Source: Psychromonas sp030397575 | GTDB lineage: Bacteria > Pseudomonadota > Gammaproteobacteria > Enterobacterales > Psychromonadaceae | Assembly: GCF_046250175.1 (NCBI RefSeq) | Contig: NZ_CP176468.1 | DNA length: 64,000 bases | Strand: one strand, 5' to 3' | In this document: positions 25,908 through 34,825 of the stretch, in pieces | Position numbering within the stretch: the first letter of the stretch is position 1 | Layout of the letters: each line of letters begins with the position of its first letter | Notes under the pieces: generated by a model | The model's input: only the letters and a program-made list of their open reading frames with translations | Database searches by the model: none | What the model was told of the DNA's origin: nothing | Program-made: the position numbers and the translations under genes

Positions 25908-26480
25908 ATGCGCACTGTATGGGTCCACACTGCTATTATTTTGACACTCAGTACACTACTGTTTTTATTCCAAGATAATAGTAATCAATGGTTAGCATAT
26001 TACCACAACGGCATTGCAAAGGGGCAAGTCTGGCGTTTACTAACGGCACACTTTTGCCACACCAATGGTTACCACCTGTTGCTTAATGGAACCGGGTTGA
26101 TGGTGGTCGCGGCATTATTTTTAGATACCTTCAAACATTACTCAATGTTAGCCATGATGCTCACAATCGGTTTATTGATTAGTCTGTGTCTATATTGGAT
26201 TGAACCTGATTTACAATGGTATGTTGGTTTATCTGGGGTGCTGCATGGTTTATTTGCTTTTGGTGTTTGCGATGAATTGAAAAAAAGAGACAAGTGGGGA
26301 GTCATTTTAGGCTTAGGTTTTATTATTAAAGTGGCTTACGAACAGATCAATGGTCCTTCAGCAACGACTGAGGCTTTAATTGGAGCAACTGTATTGATCA
26401 ATGCTCATTTATACGGCGCTATTGCTGGAGTAATTTACTTTTCTTTAATGCAAGTCTACTCCAAAGCTTCAATAAAATAG
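25908..26480 (+). CDS. rrtA: Rhombosortase (rhomboid-family intramembrane serine protease)
   Basis: This 190-aa protein has about six transmembrane helices. The catalytic serine is in GLSGVLHG (S109) and the histidine in NAHLYGA (H167); the rhomboid HxxxN-type element HTNGYHLLLN is at 51-60. The short length and motif spacing fit rhombosortase, which cuts GlyGly-CTERM proteins exported through type II secretion. No GlyGly-CTERM substrate is encoded in this window. It is divergent from tapT-arfB and ends at a bidirectional terminator shared with flagellin. Confidence 0.86.
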   Translation: MRTVWVHTAIILTLSTLLFLFQDNSNQWLAYYHNGIAKGQVWRLLTAHFCHTNGYHLLLNGTGLMVVAALFLDTFKHYSMLAMMLTIGLLISLCLYWIEPDLQWYVGLSGVLHGLFAFGVCDELKKRDKWGVILGLGFIIKVAYEQINGPSATTEALIGATVLINAHLYGAIAGVIYFSLMQVYSKASIK

Positions 26481-26501
26481 GGAGTCATAAGGCCCTAAAG
26501 C

Positions 26502-26529
26502 AAAAAAGGTAGCCGAAGCTACCTTTAAA
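26502..26529. terminator. Bidirectional terminator between rhombosortase and flagellin
   Basis: AAAGGTAGC-CGAA-GCTACCTTT stem with A/T runs on both sides (26505-26526). It serves the convergent genes on either strand. Confidence 0.75.
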
Positions 26530-26618
26530 ATGAACTGAAATAGAGGAGATCATGAGAGTAAAAAACCAAGATATTTCATTTCATCTACCTTAGGGATTCA
26601 AAGAACGCTTTATCTCAA

Positions 26619-28352
26619 TTACTGTTGTAATAATGACAATACGTTCTGTGTACTTGCATTTGCCTGTGACAACATTGAAGTACCCGCTTGCTGTAAGATC
26701 TGCGCTTTACTCATATTTGATGTCTCAGCGGCAAAATCAGCGTCTTGAATACGAGAGTTAGAAGCGGATAGGTTTTGCGATACATTCTCTAAGTTAGAGA
26801 TAGTTGAATCTAAGCGGTTTTGAATCGCACCCAAATTCGCACGTGATGATGAGATACTTGCTAAGGCATTATCTACTTTTGCTAAACTATCACTTGCACT
26901 TCTTGTGGTCGTTACGTTGAGTTTAAGCTCAGTAACCGCAGTACCACCTACATCAATCACACCTAGTTTAGCTAAAGCCGCTGCTTTGCCAGCATCACTA
27001 TCTGCCGCACTAGCAATCGTAATATCACCACCAGTTTCATTGGTAAATAAAATTCCACCAGAAGCATCTTGTACAGCAGATACTCCCGTTTGCTCTGTTA
27101 GTCGATTAATACCTGTAATTTTTTCTTCCAGTGTCAATGAACCGGCAGATGCACCTTTAATATCTAATTCAACACCATTAATCGTTAATGCATCCGCTTC
27201 AGTAATCGCACTTGAATCTGAAATAGAGTCACCCGTTACCGCTGCGCCATTCGTTACCATGAAACCAATATTCTTAGTATCTCCAGTAGCACCATTAGTA
27301 CCAATATCAACACTGATAGGCTCACCTGATTGACTTGTTAAGCCTAAGTAACCTTCGTAACGAACCTCTTCCCCAGCTGTTGCGCCAGCTTGTAAACCAG
27401 CGTTTGAACGCATGCTATCTGGTCCGCCAATAGTAATAGTTTCACCTGTATCATTATTTAAGATAAGCTGACCATCGTCACCGACATTAGCTTGCAAGCC
27501 TGCCACATCACGGTTAATTGTTTCTGCTAAGTTTTCCATTGATGATGTTGGACCTAGGGTCACAGTTTGGTTATCACCAACGGTAAATTCTAATCCGTTT
27601 GTTACACCAGTTAATGCAACGCCATTATCATCTAAAGCACGCCCTTCAACAATATTATAAGCATCTGCCACCACACCTGTTGATGCAGTTTGTAGATTAA
27701 CTGCTTTAGCTATTTCAACTGCACCGCCACCCGCTTCCACTGCAGATAAATCGATACCGTTAATGGCAACTTGTCCATCGACCAACGCGTTTGCACTTAC
27801 TCGACCACTATTTAAGTCGCCTTTATTTACACCGCCATCTAACCCTAGAGCTGCAGTCGTAACTGGATCAATAGAGAAAGTTAAATTTTGTCCTGCATTA
27901 GCACCAATCTGTAGGGTCGTTGAGGCATTTGAGCCATCTAATAAATTGCTGCCGTTAAATTGTGTTGTATTGGCAATACGATCTAGTTCAGAGTAAAGCT
28001 GATCCACTTCTTCTTGGATGAAAGCTTTATTTTCTGCAGAGTTTGTATCATTGGCAGCTTGAACAGATAGCTCACGCATACGTTGTAGTATGTTTGTCAT
28101 CTCATCCATCGCACCCTCAGCCGTTTGTGCCATCGAAATACCATCATTCGAGTTACGTACGGCCTGTGTTAAACCTTTAATCTGTGATTGCATCGCAGTA
28201 GAGATCGCAAGACCCGCAGCATCATCTTTAGCGCTGTTAATACGCAGACCAGATGATAAACGCTCCATTGCCTCATTTTGCATTGATTGAGTTTTGTTGA
28301 GCTGACGTTGTGCATTCAGCGACATGATATTCGTATTAATGACTTGAGCCAT
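26619..28352 (-). CDS. fliC: Flagellin
   Basis: This 577-aa protein has conserved D0/D1 termini: MAQVINTNIMSLNAQRQLNK through RMRELSVQAAND at the N-terminus, and DADFAAETSNMSKAQILQQ to NVLSLLQQ at the C-terminus. Between them (~170-480) is a long variable D2/D3 insert rich in Gly, Thr and Asp. This makes the protein ~200 residues longer than common Vibrio or Shewanella polar flagellins. It is secreted through the flagellar export system and polymerises into the filament. A sigma-54 promoter precedes it. It is the only flagellin in the window, and no fliD or flaG follows. Confidence 0.96.
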   Translation of the reverse strand: MAQVINTNIMSLNAQRQLNKTQSMQNEAMERLSSGLRINSAKDDAAGLAISTAMQSQIKGLTQAVRNSNDGISMAQTAEGAMDEMTNILQRMRELSVQAANDTNSAENKAFIQEEVDQLYSELDRIANTTQFNGSNLLDGSNASTTLQIGANAGQNLTFSIDPVTTAALGLDGGVNKGDLNSGRVSANALVDGQVAINGIDLSAVEAGGGAVEIAKAVNLQTASTGVVADAYNIVEGRALDDNGVALTGVTNGLEFTVGDNQTVTLGPTSSMENLAETINRDVAGLQANVGDDGQLILNNDTGETITIGGPDSMRSNAGLQAGATAGEEVRYEGYLGLTSQSGEPISVDIGTNGATGDTKNIGFMVTNGAAVTGDSISDSSAITEADALTINGVELDIKGASAGSLTLEEKITGINRLTEQTGVSAVQDASGGILFTNETGGDITIASAADSDAGKAAALAKLGVIDVGGTAVTELKLNVTTTRSASDSLAKVDNALASISSSRANLGAIQNRLDSTISNLENVSQNLSASNSRIQDADFAAETSNMSKAQILQQAGTSMLSQANASTQNVLSLLQQ

Positions 28353-28452
28353 GATGTAATCCTTTTATGTCTTGGTGACCCCAATAAGGGAGTGTGGCAA
28401 TACACTTTCAGTGTTGTAATTTGCCGTCAATTTTTACTCTCACAGTTATTAA

Positions 28453-28469
28453 TGCGATTAATGTGCCAA
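28453..28469 (-). promoter_or_regulatory. Sigma-54 promoter of flagellin
   Basis: On the minus strand TTGGCACATTAATCGCA has GG and GC separated by exactly ten bases, with the full TGGCAC -24 element. It lies ~100 bases before the flagellin start. Confidence 0.88.
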
Positions 28470-28572
28470 CTTTTAAAATAAAAATAACCATTTTATATCA
28501 GTCACTTAACCTTAATTTCTAAGAGTCATTAAACAGTCGGTACATGTTCACCAAATAATTAAAATTAATAGG

Positions 28573-28605
28573 CAAAAAAAAGAGGCAAACAATTGCCTCT
28601 TTTTA
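28573..28605 (-). terminator. Terminator of flgL
   Basis: AAAGAGGCAA/TTGCCTCTTT stem followed on the minus strand by a T run, about 50 bases after the flgL stop. An almost identical stem is found after cheR (40919-40941). Confidence 0.85.
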
Positions 28606-28654
28606 AATACAGTTCCTGGTCTCTCTTTATCTAAAGAAAGCGGCAGAATTAGTT

Positions 28655-30142
28655 TTACATATGATTAAACAAGCTGAGTTTTTGCAGCTGTACAAAAGTT
28701 TGCTGAGACACTTCTAACATACTGTGTTTTTGTTGGTACTCGCTGATTGCTGCGGCCATATCTAAGTCTTCTAAAGAGGATAAAGTCGTTTGAATAGTTA
28801 AGTTAAAATCCAGAGTAGATTCATATTGATTGTCGATGCTTCTTAACCTTGCACCTACGGCACTTTGCACGTTGGAGACTTTATCTAAGGCACCGTCAAT
28901 TTGTAATAAAGACATATCAAAAGCAGTATTCTGTTTGGCTAAGGTAGTTTTATCGGTTCCCGGCATACGTAATGCGTCAATGGCAGTTTGGATAGAGGCA
29001 AAAATATCTTTCTCTTCACTTTGACGTAATGTAAAAGAGTCTAAATTTTCTACATCCCCTTTGATCTGAGTTTTAATACCATTGAAGGCAATAGCTTGCT
29101 CATCTTCATAAGGTGTAGGCGCAATAAACTTGGTTAATCCATAATTATCACCATCGGCAGGTAATCCATCGACTTCCAATGTAATACCATTGATATTTAA
29201 TAGCTGCGGATCAGCATTATTTGCATCAAAAGTTGTCGATGCTGACGTACCATTTATTGCCACATTAAACTGTTTGCTACCTTGACTTGTCTCAGTAAAC
29301 TGAATTCCCATTGTACTGTTTACATTAGGATTAACACTGTTAATACCGCCAGCTTCTAGATCAACACTACTAATTGTGACCTTTGCATTACCTTTTACAG
29401 CTTGTTCTTTTACTCCATAAACAGAGTACTCAGGACCTTCTTCAGCTGTATTAATTGAAATCGTATAATCTTGATCTAAAAAATCGCGTGCTGCATCTTT
29501 ATCAACAACATGTCCTGCGCTGACTACACCGGCCCCCATATTGCCTGCACCTAGCTCAGAGACAAACGTCCCATTCCCTTCTGGAATATCCATGAAGATC
29601 TTTGCACCAGAATCATTACCTTGTACCAATACACCAGTGCCAATACGGTATTCACGTTCTCCGTTATCACCGTGGTAAACCACTTCCCCAAATTCATTTT
29701 TTTGAAAAGGAGCAACATCGACTTCATAACCACCATAAATATATTGGTTATTACCATCTTTTGTATTAGCCACCCCCATTAACTCTTCACGCAATCCAGC
29801 TAACTCAATAGCAATAGCCTCGCGATTACCTTCATTCATGGTGCCATTACTACCACTAACCATTAACTCTCGCACACGCTGAATAATATGCGTACTTTGC
29901 GATAACGCCGTATCGGATAAGCCATTACTTGATTTAGCTGTTTCACCATTTTTAATATATTGTTCACCAACCGAAAGATCCTGCTTTAAACGCTGGATCG
30001 TTGCAATAGCGACCGGATCGTCACTACCATTGATCACTCGCTTGGTGCTGGATAAATGTAAGTTCTTATCACTCAATGAGGCTTGTTGCTCCATCATTGA
30101 AGTGGTATTTCGCATAAAAAATAGTGGCGATGAAACGCGCAT
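28655..30142 (-). CDS. flgL: Hook-filament junction protein FlgL (HAP3)
   Basis: This 495-aa protein has an N-terminal flagellin-like D0/D1 region (MRVSSPLFFMRNTTSMMEQQ, KRVINGSDDPVAIATIQRL) and a C-terminal coil (LSSLEDLDMAAAISEYQQK). The central ~150-390 region is expanded compared with E. coli (317 aa). It joins the hook to the filament with FlgK. It lies 65 bases downstream of flgK, in the flgJKL unit, and ends at a terminator. Confidence 0.95.
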   Translation of the reverse strand: MRVSSPLFFMRNTTSMMEQQASLSDKNLHLSSTKRVINGSDDPVAIATIQRLKQDLSVGEQYIKNGETAKSSNGLSDTALSQSTHIIQRVRELMVSGSNGTMNEGNREAIAIELAGLREELMGVANTKDGNNQYIYGGYEVDVAPFQKNEFGEVVYHGDNGEREYRIGTGVLVQGNDSGAKIFMDIPEGNGTFVSELGAGNMGAGVVSAGHVVDKDAARDFLDQDYTISINTAEEGPEYSVYGVKEQAVKGNAKVTISSVDLEAGGINSVNPNVNSTMGIQFTETSQGSKQFNVAINGTSASTTFDANNADPQLLNINGITLEVDGLPADGDNYGLTKFIAPTPYEDEQAIAFNGIKTQIKGDVENLDSFTLRQSEEKDIFASIQTAIDALRMPGTDKTTLAKQNTAFDMSLLQIDGALDKVSNVQSAVGARLRSIDNQYESTLDFNLTIQTTLSSLEDLDMAAAISEYQQKHSMLEVSQQTFVQLQKLSLFNHM

Positions 30143-30207
30143 ATAACCTCTCTATGAATCTTTACTAGGCTGACGCCAACTTACACTTAAAAAATAGGTG
30201 AAATCGA

Positions 30208-32217
30208 TTAACGAGATGCATTTAAAATACTCTCAAAGACTTCATTTGCCACTGTAATAACACGAGCAGCAGCACTATAGTATTGTTGATACTTTAATAA
30301 ATTAGCAGCTTCTTCATCCATATTTACACCACTCACTAACTGAATCCTTTCAAATGATTGGTCTTTCAAAATAGAAGCAGATTGCATGGCTACATCGGCA
30401 TTGGCGGTCTTTGCACCGACTTCTGATATCATGCCGTTATAAACATCTTGAAATGTCGCTTTTTTACCATTCATGATTTTTGCATCTTGCAAATCAGTCA
30501 TAGCTAACATGTTACGGTTATCACTATCACCGGTTTCATTAAAGACTAAGGTAAACTCATCATTAGGCAGAGGAGCACCTTTCGTTAATTCCACCTCGAC
30601 ACCACCAGCGATAAGTGTCGCTTTACCGCTTAATGGATCAACAGGTGCAGTTAATTCTGCTGCGTTAACTTTAGAACCATTTTTATCAAATACGTTATAA
30701 GCCAACACGCTATTATTGCTATTTGCAGAAACTCTAATGGTTAACGGATTATCTTCTTTAACGTAGTGAGGATGAGATTTGTCCACCAGGCCACTCACAC
30801 GTAACTCAGCAGTTCCTGTATTTAACTCACCGCCTAAAGCTTTTACCTCTGCTTCAGCAGCAGCCACTTTCTTAGGATCAGTTTCTTGTAAACTAGCTTC
30901 TAGGGCGCCATAACGCGTTGGGCGTAAGGTAAATGTTTTACCTTCCTGCAATGGAGTCACCATTGAGTCAATACCAACGCTAATACCAGCCCCAGGAATA
31001 TCAAAGCGATTATCAGTAGCTAAATCATCAATCGCGACTTGATTTGTTTCACCCGTTCTATTGTTAGTAACAGAAAAAGCGATAGACGTTCCTGGAATAT
31101 GCTCAGTAACTTTCAATGTTAACTCGTCTGGTGAAAGCGTGGTTAAATCATCGATACGCACACTTAATGCCGCTTTTCCTAAATTATCGTTATGACTTAG
31201 AACGCGACTTTCCATAGAGTCTTTGCTGTTTATATCATTAAATAGGTCTTGACCAATTTGACCATCCAGCGTTTGCCCTTGCTTCTGCTGTTCGTTCAGT
31301 GCATGAGTCAAACCGATGACACTTTGCCCTAGTTGATTCATCGCAACTTCTAAATCTTTATCTCGACTATTAAATAGCCCAGCTACTTCTCCACCAAGTT
31401 GATTACCATTAATCACAGCGGCTTTACCATTAAACTGCAGCGCCAACTGTTTACGCGCAGGATCAGGGTCTCCATCAACAGCTAATACTTCTTGTGCATT
31501 CTGCCCCATGACTAAGCCTTGACCACTGCCAATATAAACATTAACCATATGATTATCGGTTGCCACTACTGACGTATTAACATATTTGCTCAGTTCAGTG
31601 ATTGCTAAATTACGCTTATCCAATAAATCATTAGCTCCCGCTCCGTTACCAGGACCTCCGACAGACGCTATTTGATCATTGAGACTGGCAATACTTGCAG
31701 CTAGTTCTGACATCACTGATGCAGAATTCTCGATATCTGCATTGATACCTTTGTATTGATTGTCTAAGTGCTTATACAGGGTGTTATATTGGTTAACCAT
31801 GCTGCCAGCATCTTCTAAAAAAACCGTACGCGCTTCTAATAGATTAGGATTGTCAGCCACACTGGATAATGATGAAAACATATTAATAACCGGGGTAGTT
31901 ACAGATGTGCTCTCGTTGGATAACAAGCTATCCATTTGATTTGCCTGAGTATACTTTTCTTTGTAATAAGCATGGTTAGTGGTGTTGATCATATTTTCGG
32001 TAAAAGCAAACTGATCATAAGCGCGGTCAATGCTACTTACCATTGAGCCAGTGCCAATAAAATGAGAACTTAAACGTTGAGCGCCCGTTGTACTCACATC
32101 AACACTTTGACGAGAATAGCCTTCAGTACTTACGTTACTGATATTGTGACTGGTTGTTGCTAAGTTAGCTTGAGAGGTATAAACCCCAGACAGTCCAATT
32201 TGTAATAGATCAGCCAT
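30208..32217 (-). CDS. flgK: Hook-filament junction protein FlgK (HAP1)
   Basis: This encodes 669 aa from ATG 32217, chosen for AGGAG eight bases upstream and the family N-terminus MADLLQIGLSGVYTSQANL. The coiled N-terminal D0/D1 region includes SNVSTEGYSRQSVD and the C-terminus has GVNMDEEAANLLKYQQYY, the FlgK signature. A long insert (~330-560) makes it larger than the E. coli protein (547 aa). Its start overlaps the end of flgJ, so the two are translationally linked. Confidence 0.95.
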   Translation of the reverse strand: MADLLQIGLSGVYTSQANLATTSHNISNVSTEGYSRQSVDVSTTGAQRLSSHFIGTGSMVSSIDRAYDQFAFTENMINTTNHAYYKEKYTQANQMDSLLSNESTSVTTPVINMFSSLSSVADNPNLLEARTVFLEDAGSMVNQYNTLYKHLDNQYKGINADIENSASVMSELAASIASLNDQIASVGGPGNGAGANDLLDKRNLAITELSKYVNTSVVATDNHMVNVYIGSGQGLVMGQNAQEVLAVDGDPDPARKQLALQFNGKAAVINGNQLGGEVAGLFNSRDKDLEVAMNQLGQSVIGLTHALNEQQKQGQTLDGQIGQDLFNDINSKDSMESRVLSHNDNLGKAALSVRIDDLTTLSPDELTLKVTEHIPGTSIAFSVTNNRTGETNQVAIDDLATDNRFDIPGAGISVGIDSMVTPLQEGKTFTLRPTRYGALEASLQETDPKKVAAAEAEVKALGGELNTGTAELRVSGLVDKSHPHYVKEDNPLTIRVSANSNNSVLAYNVFDKNGSKVNAAELTAPVDPLSGKATLIAGGVEVELTKGAPLPNDEFTLVFNETGDSDNRNMLAMTDLQDAKIMNGKKATFQDVYNGMISEVGAKTANADVAMQSASILKDQSFERIQLVSGVNMDEEAANLLKYQQYYSAAARVITVANEVFESILNASR

Positions 32218-33238
32218 TGTTATCTCCTGCAACAACAGCTTTGAAGCTATCGCTATTCATAATTTTTTTCACTTTTTCAGCATATTGTGGATCCGTTGCA
32301 TAACCTGCATTTTGCAACTCTTCAATGTAACGATCTGCATTACCACCTTGCTGTAAAGCTTGCTCATAACGTTTATTATTTTTAATGAAGTGAGTGTAAT
32401 CATTAAAGCTTTCTTGCAGCCCTTCATAAACACGGAAGTTAGAGCGACGTTTAACACCCACACCATTTTCTACTTCAAGGCTATTCTTATTGACACTCTC
32501 GCCTTGCCAGCCACCATGAGATTTAATATTAAATAGATTAAAACTGCTTTCTTGCTCAGACGTTTGTAGAACTTTCTTACCCCACCCAGTTTCTAAAGCA
32601 GATTGTGCAACAAGTACTTCAGGTGTAACGCCTAATGCTTTTGCCGCTTTTTTAGCGTACGGCAATAACGACGCAATAAATGATGAAGGAGTACTAAAGT
32701 CAGCCGCCTTAGTTTGCTTGACTTGTTCAGTCACTTCACTAACCCCATTCAATTGATTTTGTTTAGTACTGTCATTAACTCTGGTTATTGATAACTCTCT
32801 TAATTGATCCGGCTTATTGAATTGAATATTAGCTGGTGCTGGGTTTAGCTCATGCATTGCCATTGGTTGCGCTTGATTAGGCATGGTTAACTTGTCTTGA
32901 TCTACAGATTGCAAACGTACCATCGAAGTTGGGTCGAGTTGTCTTACCAAAGCATCCGCTAACCCCAAAGTACCATGCCGGCTGATATCAACAGCGAGCT
33001 GCTTATCTTGCATATCTGTATAAAATTTAGTTTGTTGGTTGTTAAATGGGCTTTCCGTCTCAAAAGCTTCATTAGCTTGGCGCATTGATTTAATTAGCAT
33101 GCTCGCAAACATCGATTCGAATTGATTCGCGACTTCACGTATCGTTTCTTTATCGTTTGTCTTGGTTTTTTGACGCAATTGCTCTAACCCTTGTAAATCA
33201 AAGTAATTGCTTGCTTGCGTAATCGTTTGACTGCTCAT
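32210..33238 (-). CDS. flgJ: FlgJ, rod cap and peptidoglycan hydrolase
   Basis: This 342-aa protein has an N-terminal rod-cap domain (~15-110: EVANQFESMFASMLIKSMRQ) joined by a low-complexity linker to a glucosaminidase domain (~180-330: VAQSALETGWGKKVL, YATDPQYAEKVKKIM). It caps the growing rod and opens the peptidoglycan layer. It is separated from flgI by the antiporter-family gene on the other strand. A sigma-54 promoter just upstream restores its expression. Confidence 0.95.
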   Translation of the reverse strand: MSSQTITQASNYFDLQGLEQLRQKTKTNDKETIREVANQFESMFASMLIKSMRQANEAFETESPFNNQQTKFYTDMQDKQLAVDISRHGTLGLADALVRQLDPTSMVRLQSVDQDKLTMPNQAQPMAMHELNPAPANIQFNKPDQLRELSITRVNDSTKQNQLNGVSEVTEQVKQTKAADFSTPSSFIASLLPYAKKAAKALGVTPEVLVAQSALETGWGKKVLQTSEQESSFNLFNIKSHGGWQGESVNKNSLEVENGVGVKRRSNFRVYEGLQESFNDYTHFIKNNKRYEQALQQGGNADRYIEELQNAGYATDPQYAEKVKKIMNSDSFKAVVAGDNNG

Positions 33239-33272
33239 TAACCAACCTCATTTTTGCTGTAATATTAATAAA

Positions 33273-33287
33273 GCAAAAAAAATGCCA
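33273..33287 (-). promoter_or_regulatory. Sigma-54 promoter of flgJKL, overlapping a hairpin
   Basis: On the minus strand TGGCA, eight T residues and GC put GG and GC exactly ten bases apart. The predicted start (~33262) leaves a ~24-base leader with GAGG ahead of flgJ. The GG is in the 3' arm of the hairpin 33281-33317 and the spacer is its T tract. Confidence 0.72.
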
Positions 33288-33317
33288 CTTATTTAATTTT
33301 CGTGAATAAGTGGCATT
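33273..33317 (-). terminator. Hairpin with T tract upstream of flgJ
   Basis: AAATGCCACTTATT and its complement form a 13-14-base-pair stem with a ~9-base loop, followed by eight T residues in the minus direction. It has terminator form and would stop leftward transcription coming from the antiporter region, 35 bases before flgJ. Confidence 0.7.
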
Positions 33318-33416
33318 TACTAACTAATCATCAAAGCAGATGCAGTTTTTTAAGCAAAGCGCTGTCGCATCGAGTAGAATGCCTGCGGATTTTTGACCCT
33401 ACCACAAGGAATAATT

Positions 33417-34742
33417 ATGCTTAACCCTGTTTTACTGGCGGTATGTATCATGCTCATACTGTCGATGATGCGTATCAATGTTGTTATCGCGCTGACATTG
33501 AGTGCATTAGTTGGCGGTTTAACCGCTGGTTTATCTTTACCTGATACGATTTCAGCTTTTGAAAGTGGTTTAGGTGGCGGTGCAACGATTGCATTAAGTT
33601 ATGCAATGCTTGGTGCCTTTGCTGTTGCTATTTCAAAGTCAGGTATTACAGATCTTTTATCGCAGGCAATCATTAAACGATTAAATGCCCAACAAGCTCA
33701 AAACACATCGCAATTTATTAAGTATGGTGTGTTCTCAGTTATTTTATTAATGACTATCTCTTCACAAAATATTATTCCTGTACATATCGCATTTATTCCA
33801 ATCCTTATTCCTCCACTATTAGGCGTGTTTAACCGTTTACGTGTCGATAGACGTTTAACAGCCTGTATCTTAACCTTTGGTTTAGTAACACCATATATGG
33901 TATTGCCTGTTGGTTTTGGTGGTATTTTCTTAAACAACATCTTGTTAAAAAACCTGCATGATAACGGCTTAGATGTAACAGCTAGCCAAGTACCGACTGC
34001 AATGATTTTACCTGCATTAGGTATGGTCACAGGTTTATTAATTGCGATTTTTATTAGCTACCGTAAACCACGTGAGTATCAACAGAAAATTGAAGCAAAC
34101 AGCACCACTGAATTTAAAACGCTAAACAAACGTCATATTATTGTCGCTTTAATAGCGATTGTGGCGACGTTAAGCGTACAATTAATTACAGGTTCAATGA
34201 TTGTTGGTTCATTAGCTGGCTTTAGTGTATTCACATTTGGTGGCGTAATTGCTTGGAAAGAAACGCATGATGTATTCACTAAAGGTGTACACATGATGGC
34301 AATGATCGGCTTTATTATGATTGCAGCAGCAGGTTTTGCGGCAGTAATGAAAGCAACGGGCAGTGTTGATACATTGGTATCAGCATTATCATCAGGCATT
34401 GGCGATAACAAAGCATTAGCCGCACTATTAATGTTAGTGATTGGTTTATTGGTTACCATGGGAATAGGCTCATCGTTCTCAACCATCCCAATTATTGCCA
34501 CTATCTATGTACCATTAGCGATTGCTTTTGGTTTCTCTCCGATGGCAATTATTGCCTTAGTGGGTACAGCTGCAGCACTAGGTGATGCCGGTTCTCCAGC
34601 CTCTGACTCTACATTAGGTCCAACATCGGGTCTTAATGCAGATGGTCAACACGACCACATTAGAGATACCGTGATCCCAACTTTCTTGCATTACAACATA
34701 CCTGTTATCACCTTTGGTTGGATAGCTGCAATGACCTTGTAA
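33417..34742 (+). CDS. Na+/H+ antiporter family protein (YuiF-like)
   Basis: This 441-aa membrane protein has about eleven helices. The N-terminus MLNPVLLAVCIMLILSMMRINVVIAL (two strings around residues 1-26) and GGGATIALSYAMLGAFAVAIS match the N-terminal Na_H_antiport_2 plus Na_H_antiporter architecture. A late motif GDAGSPASDSTLGPTSGLN is also typical. The start at 33417 has AAGGA upstream. The substrate of this family is uncertain (cation/proton or amino acid). It is transcribed opposite to, and sits between, flgJ and flgI, interrupting an otherwise continuous flagellar series. Confidence 0.85.
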   Translation: MLNPVLLAVCIMLILSMMRINVVIALTLSALVGGLTAGLSLPDTISAFESGLGGGATIALSYAMLGAFAVAISKSGITDLLSQAIIKRLNAQQAQNTSQFIKYGVFSVILLMTISSQNIIPVHIAFIPILIPPLLGVFNRLRVDRRLTACILTFGLVTPYMVLPVGFGGIFLNNILLKNLHDNGLDVTASQVPTAMILPALGMVTGLLIAIFISYRKPREYQQKIEANSTTEFKTLNKRHIIVALIAIVATLSVQLITGSMIVGSLAGFSVFTFGGVIAWKETHDVFTKGVHMMAMIGFIMIAAAGFAAVMKATGSVDTLVSALSSGIGDNKALAALLMLVIGLLVTMGIGSSFSTIPIIATIYVPLAIAFGFSPMAIIALVGTAAALGDAGSPASDSTLGPTSGLNADGQHDHIRDTVIPTFLHYNIPVITFGWIAAMTL

Positions 34743-34779
34743 CTAATAAGCCATATACTGTAAATAACAGCCATAACAA

Positions 34780-34805
34780 AAAAGGAAAGCATCTGCTTTC
34801 CTTTT
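34780..34805. terminator. Bidirectional terminator between antiporter gene and flgI
   Basis: AAAAGGAAAGCA-TC-TGCTTTCCTTTT, a perfect stem with A and T runs, between two convergent genes. Confidence 0.88.
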
Positions 34806-34825
34806 TAGTTTGTTCTACTTGATTA

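Noticed and set aside
26905..27333. 142-aa open frame antisense to flagellin
   Set aside because: It is a shadow of the Thr/Ala/Gly-rich flagellin insert on the other strand, with no ribosome site or independent codon pattern.
33698..34501. Minus-strand frames of 110 and 122 aa inside the antiporter gene
   Set aside because: They are composition shadows of a transmembrane protein; the plus-strand gene has family motifs and a ribosome site.
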